Of a stretch of 64,000 nt of DNA, positions 34,001 through 46,000 are shown in pieces. The DNA is taken from assembly GCA_010279815.1 (NCBI GenBank), contig QEOQ01000503.1:471994-535993 (forward strand). Direction: 5' to 3'. The stretch comes from Brachionus plicatilis (Eukaryota > Rotifera > Eurotatoria > Ploima > Brachionidae). Within the stretch, counting starts at the first letter, position 1. Every line of letters begins with the position of its first letter. A program made the position numbers and the translations under genes. The notes beneath the pieces are model-generated. The model was not told the origin of the DNA. It made no database searches and saw only the letters and a list, made by a program, of their open reading frames with translations.

Positions 34001-37000
34001 ACAATTTTTTTGATCTAAATTTTGCATCTTTAATAACTTATTATGAGGTTGTGAAGATCGTTTTATTCGATCATTTCAATTCAGAAAAACTTGAATAACT
34101 TTTTTACTTTAAGGAAAAATTTAGTTCTGTAAAAAGCTTAATTTTAAGCAAATTTATTTAATCCGAAAATATATGTCTGCAAAAACTCTGCAAAGTAATT
34201 GCATAATTGATTAGGATACTTTTGGCGTGCAAAATGCAGAAAATTGCAGAGTATTTTGAAGACCTATTTTACTGCATTAAGCAAAATTGATTATAAATTA
34301 AGCATTTTACATTTCATAACCACATTCATTTATTATTAAAGTATTCAAAAATTCTTATTCAAAGACAAGTTTAATTAGAGATGTTAAAATATGACAAAAA
34401 AATTTGATTTCGAATTGATTTTTATTTTATTTTCTCTTAGTTCAAATCTTCCGATAAATTTAATTTGAAAAATAAAGAAACTTTATACTTTTAACTAAAG
34501 AAAGAGCATCTTGAAGTATAAGATCAAAAAAATCAGATCATATGGTATTTTCTTTATAATTTTTGAATGGCAATTGATTAAATATCTCTGCAGAATGCTA
34601 AATAATGCAACAAACATATTAAATTTTAGATGAGCTTCTGCAAAAACTCTGCAATTAAATTACGCAGTTGAATTAAATACTTTTTAATTACGTGCAATTG
34701 ACTGCAAAATTGCAGAATTTTTGCAGAGGCTCATCTAATACTTAACATGTTTTTGCATTATTTAGCATTCTGCAGAGAGAATTAATCAAATACCATTTAT
34801 AAGTTATAAAAAAGATACTATTTGATCTGATTTTTTCGATCCTAAACTTTAAGATGTCCATAAAAGACCACTGGTTAATCATCAAAAATTCTATTAATGA
34901 ATTTTATTTGATATCACTTAAGTAAAACTTATTAAATACAAATTTCAATAAGCTTTTATATTGGTTAATCAGTGCATTTTAATTAAATCAATTTCTGAAA
35001 TTTTTATCTTATCATGCAAAATATTAATACTTTCGATTCAAATTTTCAGCTTACAAAATACTAAGAATAACTAAAGGATACATTTTTTGTTTGTATTTTA
35101 TCTAAAAATAAGAATCTACAATCCATCTTTCATTATACTGAGAAGATTTTTTAATTTTAGGTTTAGGTCATTGAGTTGGATCAAGAATTTTGCAAAAAAA
35201 AATTATAAAATACAATTTTATCTTTATTATATTGAATTTTGAAAATTTTGATTGCTAGTTAAATGACTAGTTTAGTATTAAGAGTATTTACTAAAAGAAA
35301 ATGATCTAAAATGATTTTTTTATATAAATCATTAGAAATTTTTATTTTTTTACTATTTTTAGTTCCAAAATACTTCTAAAAGATACATTCTCTCAATTTT
35401 TTTTAATAAAATTATTAAAAGATCTAGATTCATTCAGCTGTATTTGTTTACCACAATTCTTCGGAAATAGATGTGAAGTAAGTGCTGATTATTGCTCTGC
35501 TTTTAGACCATGCGGTCCATTCGGTACTTGCCGAAACGTCAATTCTAGTGACTTTGAATGTGATTGTCAACCAGGAGTTACAGGCAGAAAGTGATTAATT
35601 AAAAATTGTAAAATAAGACCAAAAATTTATAATTTTTTTTTAGTTGTGAAATTATAATTGATACCTGTGAGTCTAATCCGTGTTTAAACTCAGGTACCTG
35701 TGTATCTTCAATAAATTTTTATTCTTGCCAATGTTTACCGAGTCATTTCGGTTCGAACTGTGAAACACCAGTAGACAGATGTAGTCAATTTCCATGCTTC
35801 AATAACGGGACTTGCATAGCAACATTTAATGACACTGTTTGTCAATGCCAGCCGGGCTTTACTGGATCACAATGTGAATTTAGACAAAGCTGTTTGGTAC
35901 AGTGCCAAAATGGAGGATTATGTAACTCAACCGGAAATGGATGCATCTGCCCGAGCAATTTCAATGGCACGGACTGTTCGAATGTGGTAAGCCAATGTTT
36001 ATTTAACCCTTGCAAGAATGGCGCACTATGTGTCGACATTCCAAATGGTTTTTCGTGCGATTGTACTCCAGGATTCTCAGGTCAGAATTGTGATATTCAA
36101 TTAACTCCTTGTGATTCTAATCCATGCCAAAATGGATTATGCACAGCTCTAAACTCAACTGGTTATACATGTCAATGTTTCTATCCTTATTCTGGTCAAA
36201 ATTGCGAAACACAACTTACTCTATGCGATTTTATTAATTGTGGTCAAGGTGTCTGCAAGCCGAGCTCAAATGATAGCTTTACTGCTACATGCGAATGTTT
36301 GCCTGGTTATGCCGGTGACTATTGTAACGTTAGGCTTCAGGCATGTCTTTATTCTCCTTGCAAAAATGGCGCAACTTGTATCGATGGACCGAATGGAACT
36401 TTTACTTGTTTGTGTGCACCTGAATATACTGGACCTAATTGTGAAGAAAGTAAGCTTATTAAAAGAAAAAAAAAATTTAAATAGAATTTTTTATTTTCTA
36501 ATTTAAAAAAAAATAATTGACGGATATTTTGAATAGTCACTTAAAAAAAAAAGTTAAATTAAATAAATGTGAATCTTGAATTTGGTTATTAATTGGGAGT
36601 AAATGAGCCTTGAAAATGATGAATATTCTAATAATTAGGCTAAAAATCTATTTCAAAGAAAGGAGATATTATTAATAAGGACTTGCATAAAAGATTAGCA
36701 TGTTTGATACAGGACTAATTTATTGGGATTAAGTCAATTTTTCAAAGAGAATTTAATTTCTTTTAGAAACTAAGATCCAAAAAATTCAAATTAAATTTGA
36801 GTTTCAATTTCAAAATTCTAAAATTCATAATCATAATATAAATACTAATTAGCTACTGCAAGAAACTTGCGGAGAAGTCTTACACGGAAGACTCCTATGG
36901 CAACCTATTCACCGTACATACAACTCACATAAGACTAATATCTAAGATAAATAACAAGACACAAGCCAAATAAAAAATAATTAATATTGTCCAGAACTTC

Positions 37001-40000
37001 ACAAAATTCTTCCTTTAAATATGGTGTTTTAATTTGATTTTACTCATGTAATTTCTTAAGTAAAATTGTAAATTTAGCGAAAAATATTTTTAATGTACAT
37101 TTCATTTATTTTATAGTAATTTCATCCTAAATGGCAATAACATGAAGAATAAAAAATTTATTTTAAATGGAAAAATTTAAGTTTAATGACCGTTATTTTT
37201 ATATGATATTTCAGAGTAATTTTTAAGTCCAAAATACTTGAAAATATGAAAATGAATTGCTTTATTTCAGCTCTGAATTTTTTATTAAAATATTCATTCT
37301 TTGTAAAAAAGTAAATATTTAAGAATTAACTATATTTATTAGATTAAGTATTGGAAATATGATGATGGAAATTTTTCTTCCTTCAAAAAAACTATTCTTA
37401 TTTAAAATTTTATTTTCATAAAGGATCAATATTATTAGAATATTATTTAGTTTCTAATTAGAAAAAAAAATTATGATATAATGTAGTGTTTGTAATTAAG
37501 ATTTTTTCAATGATAATTTAAATTTTTTGAATACTTATAAAAATACAGGTTGTATATCTTTTTAAAAAGATGTAACTTGTACCGGTTCTAGCGAAGTGAG
37601 ACAGAGGCCCTCTGTGGTCTCTTTATTAAAGTACCGGTACTTCGAGTTTCGATATAACATATATTTTTTGTGTAAAAGATTATTGTTCTGATAATTTTTT
37701 GATTCTTTTAAAGACAACAAATTAGTGTTGGTAAACGGGAATAAATGACTCCGGCAATGCCACTGTCACTCCTTTTCCCAACACTTCATGTAATCAGAAA
37801 GTTTCATGACAAATCTACATTTCAAGCTTTTTCTTGCATCTAATTTGTATTATTTTTAAGAAAAAATTTGTGTTGACACTTTTGATTATTGTTCCAGTTT
37901 ACCTTGCTTAAATGGTGGAACATGCATTCCCAAGGCCAATTGTACATTTGCATGTAATTGTAGTTCAGATTTTTACGGTGATTTTTGCCAATTTTCGCGT
38001 CAAGAAAGCGTTTTTTCCACTCGTGATTCAATAAATCTACTCCTTCCATGTGAAACCCAGCTTGATTTTAAAATGGAACTTCAGCCATGTCTGGTTGAAG
38101 CGTGGAAACAAGCCAATCCTCAATTTTCATGTCCAGTAGGATACGAAAACATTCCTGGCATAAGTGACAGATGCTTTTTGGCTAAAGGGGTACCAACAGG
38201 AGTCGACAAACTAACTGCAGATTACGAGTGTCAAATAAATGGAGCTTCTTTGATTATTTTTGAGAATGAACAGAAATTAAATGCTGTCGTTGAATGGTTA
38301 GATGCCAAACAACTTGGTCAAAATAAATACTGGACATCGTCAGCCGTGTTCAGAAATGGAACTCAAAATGAAAGCAATTGGTCTTGGGTATGGGCCTCGA
38401 AGCTCTCAAACACAATTCACCCAATTGAGTATGACAATTGGGGCGCGTTCCAAGAAAAAAATTTCAATGGTGATTCACTCTATTTAGATAAACAAGATAA
38501 CAGATTTTATGTGATGTTAAGTCGCAATAATTTGACTGGATTTATATGTGAATCAAAAATAAATGGCCTCACAGACCTGAACATAAATATCAATGAGCTT
38601 GGTCAACAGCAATCATTTACAAATATTGGAGGGACAGCACTTACAATTCAATACTCGGTTGATATAACTACTAATGAGACTAGTAGTGTTAAAAATGAAG
38701 TTCGCAGTCCAAACTCAAGTTTAATAAAAGATATAGTCAGAGATACATGTTTCAAACAAGTTTTTATTGATAGTATAGATGGCAGGATATATTCATTTGA
38801 CAATGCATTTTCAATAGATATTTGTGGAGATATAAATCCGACTCATACGGATTTTATAAAAAAAGCTATATTCGATTCGTGGCTAACAGCTAGACCAGGT
38901 ATTAAAATTTAATTTTTAAAAAATATTGAAATTTGAGAATTTTCATTTTTAAGAATTTTCATGGTGTAGTGTCCAACGAAATTGTCTAAAAATTGAAATC
39001 TTAAATACTAAACAAGTGTTTTTCAATAATTGGTAAGAAATATTTTAAAATTGATTTTTTTTAATGTGGATACTAATTTATTAAAATTATTGTTATATTT
39101 AAAAAAAATTAAAAAATTCTTTAACTCGAAAATCTTCTTTTTGATCATCTTTGTTGCTGACATGATTTCACGCATTTACATGGATTGTAAATCGCTCAAT
39201 AATGCATTTGATTTAGATGGGTGTTTGTCTAAAATCTTAGATTTTTATTAAGCCCACGAAAGAAATATTAAGAAGTCGAGTATTCGATTTTTTAAATCTA
39301 AAAATTAATTAAATTAATTTAAATAATAAAATTATTTTAGCAAAATTAAATTGTTAAAATTTTAAAATTTCTCGAAATGTTTATTTTTATAAATTAATTA
39401 ATTTTTCTCTTAAAGGAACAGATTTACTCGTTTGGATTATTCTGTTTTTGTAAATGATGTTTTAATCAGTCCAAATGATGCGAGTGCAACTCCAACTAGT
39501 GAAATAATGCGTCAAAATATTGAAAAAGTTAGAAAAAATTTCTACTCAAGTTATTTATTGTGTGGAATATTGGAAAGATCAGGAGTAAACCAATCTTTTA
39601 TTGACACGCCAGGTATTAAATCTCAATATTTTCCGATTGTTCTCAAAAATTTTGCTTTATCAACTTCAATATTCACTCGATCACAAATTGAGACTGGAAT
39701 TAGAAATGCCTTCTATTTGACATCTGGCATTGATCCGTCACTATTCCCAATCCAAAGTGAACTTCTTGACAATTATCGTGATGTCTTAGTTTTGTCTCAG
39801 TTTTACTCTAACATCCCCATTAACAGGTTTAACATAAATCCATCTCAAGTTGTTTTTCCAACCAGTCTTCTCATGTTCAAGTTAACCATAAATGGAACAA
39901 ATTTGTCGCCAGCTGTACAAGCACTCTTGGATGAGAATCAATTTTATTTCGCTATTCAGCAGCAAATATACGCCAATAGTCAATTGAGTTCTCTGTCGTT

Positions 40001-43000
40001 GACTTCATTTTTGTTGAATGAAAATCAGCGATACTTAATTCCAGGCGATAACTTTTGGCGCGTTACTTTTTCAACCCAAGTTATTGAAGAAGATATTAGA
40101 TCGATTGAAAATGTTCTTAAAAATTTCATTACAACTTTTAAAATTGAGTTCAAACACTGCACCAACTGTTGGAACGACAGTATCTCTTCCTTTACTGTAC
40201 GATACATCTACACTAACCATTTAATTGACAATAGAGCGTAAGTTAAAAAATTATTTATACTAATTTCAGGACCATAATATTTTAAGAATTTTTTAATCAG
40301 AAAAATTTGTACGTGCTTTTAATTTAATTTCAAAGTTAATCAACGGAATAATGCCCTTACCATAAAAGACCTATTAACACTTCTTATATTTGATTTTTAA
40401 AATCTTTTACAAATTAAAAAAATGTTGTTTATAAAATCATTTAAAATTTTTCACCATTTGCTGTTTTTGATGCTAGTTCAATCAGATTCTCACTATTCCT
40501 TAAATTATATTTCAAATTTCATGAGTCATTTTCTTTAATTTCTATCTTAAACTATCAGGTGAATTATTTAAAAAAAAAAAGAATTTTAGAAGCAAAAGAC
40601 AACATTCTTTCCATTAATCTATGCTGAAATGCATATAAACCACAATTTTCTAGAAAATTGTTAATTTCATTAAAGTTATTAACTTTGAATTTAAACTTAA
40701 ATAATTTAAATATCGAAAAATAATAACTTTTAGCTAGTTTAATAATTGTCTCTTTTGGAAAATAGCACAAGAGATTAATTAAAATAAGGCAAAGTACACG
40801 TCTTAAAAAAATTATTATCCTAGAAGAATATAGTCTCTTAATACAATTAATCAATTATTTTTTTAAGAGATAATTCAAATTAATTTGCCTAAATAAAAAA
40901 TCATTTAATTAAAATGAGAAAATTGTTTTTAAATCAACCTTTAATCAAGTTTTATTTAATTGTTTAGAATTTAAGGCTTGATTTTAATTGTATCTAAATC
41001 AAATAATTCTTTTTATCGGTGAGAAATACATTTCTGTCATTTTTTTCCTAAACAATATACCTAAAATAAGGTAAATTGACCTTACTTTACGTATATTTAC
41101 GAATTCATAAAAGCAGAAACTCGACAAAAATTAAATAAAATTAGATATTTCAAGTTTAAATATAGCAGTATTTCAATTAAATTTAAATTTCATCTTGCCC
41201 TAATTTTACTCTTTTCTCCGTTTTCAAATAAAAACGCCATTTTTTATAAATAAAAATAAATGTTTTTTAGCAAACATTTTCTTCTATCTACGTAAAATTA
41301 GGAAAATTTATATTTTTTATATTGGTTAATTTAGGTGATTGTCTAAGCTTTGGTTTATTGAATAGAGTTTTTTTATTACAACATAGAATTTTCAAAAATG
41401 ATCTCTCGACTTAAAGATAAATTGGTCCTTAAAAAAACATGAAATGTCACTTGCATAGAATAGTTATTTTCTTGATTTCAATAAAATGAGAATATTATTT
41501 TAACTCATTTTTGAAAATCTAGTATTAGCACTTTAGAAGTACTTAATAATTCTATTTCACTGTAAATTACTTGAAAAAACTTTTTTTAATTAATAATCGC
41601 TTTTCAAAATGTGCCACTAGAAAGTTTGTTTAATATTCATGAGAAAAATTTGAGCCAGACGTAGGCTCTGCATAAAACTCTGCTATTTAATTTAAAAAAT
41701 ACATAAAGTACATAGCATACTTGCAGAGATTTTTGCAGAAATTAAATTTGAATGATACCAACTTTCTATCAACTGGATTATGTAGAACGATTTTTAAATC
41801 TTAAAAAAAGGCATTAAAATAGGTAATCTAAATTTTATTTGTTTCAAACTCACTATTATGATTCTGTTTATGGCGTGTTAATTTTTATTAACTCTAATTT
41901 CTGATTTTATAAATAATTTTATTAAATGATTTTATTTTTACAAATAACATGTAAAAAATTCTTATTTTATTTAATAATATTGATTGACACTATAATTTAA
42001 GATTTAACTCAATTCTATTTAAAAAAATTAAAAAAGAATTAAATTGTATTGCATCCCAAGTGATGGTCTTTTTTCCTATTTAGTTTCGGCTTTTGACAAA
42101 TAATCTTATTTACCGAAATTAGTAAACAGGGAAATTTTTGTTTGATTTTATAAATTATTAAAAAAAGTTAAATGTTTTGCAAAAATAAATTTATTTTAGC
42201 AAAACATGATTTCTCAGCTTTTGTTGAGCTTCTTCATCATCATTGCATAGTTTACTGCGATATATTATTATATACCATCGCCAAAAGCTGCTTAGCCATT
42301 TTTGGCTTTTGCAGTCCTTATTTTATCATTTAGATTTCATGAACAATTCGAATTTTGAAACGATTGATTGTTTTGGCTGATATTGTTTCCCTGTAAAATT
42401 AAACACAAACAAAATTTGTTAAGAAAATTACAAAAAATATTTTTTTGGCTCTGTGCTTTTAGTGATTTTATTTATTTTATTTAATTAAATAGTTTGAGGG
42501 TAACCCTCAGGCTGTGTAGAATGGGTATTATCCTTCTTTTCAGCCTAACGAATAAAAAAAAAAAAATTAAAATTAAATTATTATGAGTTAAGTATTAAAA
42601 ATGTAAATGTAGGAATTAAAGTTTAAAATAAATAAAAAAGTAAAGATTACAAAAATTTAAGTCTGTTTAAGTTTTAGAGAGGAAAAAATTTCAAGGTTAA
42701 AAACTAATAAATTTCCAATAACATGACCGAATTCCGCTTTAGTCGCGGACTTCCTCTAATGACCCATTCCGAACTTGGCTGAAGTTGTAGTATAACGATT
42801 TAAACTTTGTTTCTATTTGGGAATTTGATTCAAATTCATTCAATTCTTCGATTAGCTGATTGTGGTGTAGCCTGCTTTTTAAATAGTTTCTTAGTAATTT
42901 TTCGGTTCGTGTTGAGATCATGTTTAACTCGAACTTTTTATGAATCTCTGATACTCTTGTTATTAAGGGGAAAAAATGTATGTGTCTGAGAATATTGTTC

Positions 43001-46000
43001 TGGGTTATTTGTAGGTCCGACATAAATCTTTGTGTAGCTTTTAGTGATGCAGTCAAAAATTAAGATAAAAAAAAATAATCGCCATTGTTCATTAAAATAA
43101 GTTAAATAGGGATATTTTTTTCTGAAAATATTTTGGTTTTATTGAAAACATTTTAAATTAAAATAAAAAATAAATTTGAATACAATTTTTAAGAAATATG
43201 TATTATGAATTATGGTTTGTAGTGGTGGTTAGGAACCAAATGGAGAACAATCGACTAAAAATGGTTGAGTTGGGTGAAGAAAGCGATTTCTTGAGCAAAA
43301 CCCAAATGAATAGACAAGCTTTATACAATAGCTTGAATTCTGTGCCAATTTCTTATAATAATGGAAATAAATTCTACACTTTGTCCCAAACTAGCGCAAA
43401 AACAAGACAAAAAATTAAAGCTTTGACAATTAATTTGAATCAATCAATACTTCACGAAGACATAGACCCGATTATAACCACACTTAAATCCTCCATTGGT
43501 CTAGTTTCGAACAGTAAAGTGAAAAATGACGACAAGTTCGAAGTTGATTACTGGGGACAGAGAGAATTTATAAGACAAAATTCAGATCACAGTTTTGACA
43601 CCTATTGGCAAGCTTTTTTCTTCATTCGACCAGAGAACAATTCCCACGAAATTTTCGATCCTACATACGACTATTTAATCAACACCATTAATATAGACAA
43701 CTTTTTTAAAGTCTACATATCAGCCAGATCTAACTATTTCATAAACACAATCGAGACTAGTCCAGGCTCGGACTATTCGACTTCAAGTGACCTGTTCTAC
43801 TTGCCCTGCTTTGGCTCCATAAGTCTACAAAATCAAATACTAATTTCATTTTTGCTCAGAAATGTTTGGCTAAATGTTTATTCAAATGATGAAATTGTTA
43901 AAAATACCTTACAAATAGAGTCGCTGAGCTCATTGATAATTCCGTATGTGAATGAGAAAGGCTCATTTTCAGTAATTCCGTACGCTGTGCGGGCATTTGA
44001 TCAGCAAGCGTTGTTGAAGCGAGGCTTGTACAAAGAGCCTTCGCTTAACGAGCTAAAGGCAGCGCTGAGTGGAGTATGTGATGTCCAAGATGGTATAGAC
44101 AACTTGTTTAGAGAGGACAGTCTGAATTACATAGAAGTAGTGGGCACCATAAATATAGACCAGGCTAAACAGTACTTGCCAACAATTACATTTGCGTACA
44201 TTTCCTATTTTGCATCCATGAACCAAAAGTATGAGCCCAGCGTCATAATTACTAAGCCAAGCGAGATAATTGTTATTGAGAACTATTTGGTTAATATGAT
44301 TATTGTGACCAAGATATACTACAGGGTGTTTGCGAATACAACATTTGAAATGAATTCCTTCAATTATGATATCAAGAAAACACAATTTAAAATTTCGTCA
44401 CCGGACTTGAGTGCTTTGACTACGATTTTATCGCGAAAAATGAGCAAAAGTTTTGCTCGAATCGATTTGTTTAGAGCCAGTGCTAGAGTGGAAAATATTA
44501 ATTTGATTCTGGCATGGTTGCCTCAGATTACAATTGAAATGGAATTTGGAAAAGAATTGTCTCTTGATGAGAAAAGAAGCATCGAAACGGTGCTTGTCAA
44601 TTTTTGGACTGAATGTAAGATATTTATTTTTAGTTTGAAAATTGGATTAAATAATTTATGAAAAAAAGTTAGATTTTAGAGCGGAATTTTTGAGTCAATA
44701 TTTTTATTTAGCCAAGAGGCTGGCTTTAATTATTTATTTCTTACCTCGGTCTACAAAAAATTAATTCGAAAAAAAGTTTTTTATTTCTTGGTCAAAATTT
44801 TAAATTATTTTTTTATGGGTCATGTCGACTATGTGATCAAGTGTTCTTGAAGTTTAATTTGATAACTAATTTATAACTATAGAAACTTGCTAAGACTAAA
44901 ATTGAAAATTAATTTTCTTATTATTTTACTCTTGGTTAAGAACAACAAAATTATTTTTTTAAAAAAAAAAATAAATATTTTTTGGTTTTGTGAAGTTTAG
45001 TACAAAAGAACAGAACAAAGTTTAAAAAAATTGAATAACTTTTTTTCTAAAAGTTTAAAACTAAATCTTTAAATGCAGAATGGTGCAATATTCAAAGTTG
45101 TATCAACTGTAAAAGTCTGCTAGTGATGTGCAAAATGCACCACGCTCGATTATATTGATATTTAATTTCTGCTAAACTCTGCAAATTTAGCAGACCTTGA
45201 TATTTGATGCAACTTTGAATGTTGCACTAAGTTGCATTTACAGAATTAAGTTTGAACATTTAAAAAAATATTTATTCAATTTTTTTACATTTTTTTCTGT
45301 TCTTTTTATCATTTTGTACTGGATTTCACAAAACCATATTTTTCCGATTCTTTTTCATTTAATTTACTCAACAAGTTTTAAAAAAATGTGATCACGGATA
45401 TCATGTCTAGAATGTGATCATTTTGATCAAAATAGAATTAAAGAACTTTATGTGATCATATAAATCATTGACTTTTTTTTCAAAATAGATTGATGCCGAT
45501 TTAGATGCATTAAATTCGATTTTTCAATCCTTTTGCATATTCTTGGCAAGTTCTAAGCAACATTTTAAGGTGATAATAAGACTATATCGTCACAGTAGGC
45601 AAGAATGGATAAATTAAACTCACCAATCTTTGCATCAACTTTCAAATCATTACATAGATATAATATTTGATCGATGAAAAAATTTAATAAGTATTGAGAC
45701 AATATCCTCCTTGTTTGATCCCTTCAGTTATTGGAAATGGAGTACTTTTTTCTTCACCAAATTTGACGATCCCTTTAGAAATTTCATAATATCTGTATAA
45801 TATTCTCCACAGATAATTATTCATTTTACCATTTAGTTCGTAGTAAAGCCCAGAACGCCATATATTATAAATACAACTAAAATATTTTGCAATTAAAAAA
45901 TTTTCGATCACCAAAAAAATTTTCAAATTTTAGTACCTATGATCGCATTTTTTGTAAATGCTTGATCACATCATGCATGACTCTTTTTATGTTATTGTCA

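Larger units (their letters stand above)
36450..37860 (+). other. EGF gene intron 10
   Basis: About 1.4 kb. Contains a coding-like island at 36855-36970, a GC-rich hairpin at 37580-37660 (GTACCGGT near each end, AGAGGCCCTCT at the centre) and a 62-bp hAT-like solo unit at 37724-37785. Confidence 0.5.

Noticed and set aside
19015..36449. Identification as Notch, Crumbs or Eyes shut
   Set aside because: EGF arrays alone are shared by many proteins; the diagnostic LNR/ankyrin or laminin-G domains are absent and a C-type lectin-like domain is present.
38879..38884. Alternative exon 11 donor GTGGCT, which would join exon 13 directly in frame
   Set aside because: Poor donor, and it removes a conserved SW motif; the 79-base exon with a GTAAGA donor explains the phases better.
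40564..40854. 96-codon minus-strand ORF in EGF intron 13
   Set aside because: Low-complexity and without motifs; no support.
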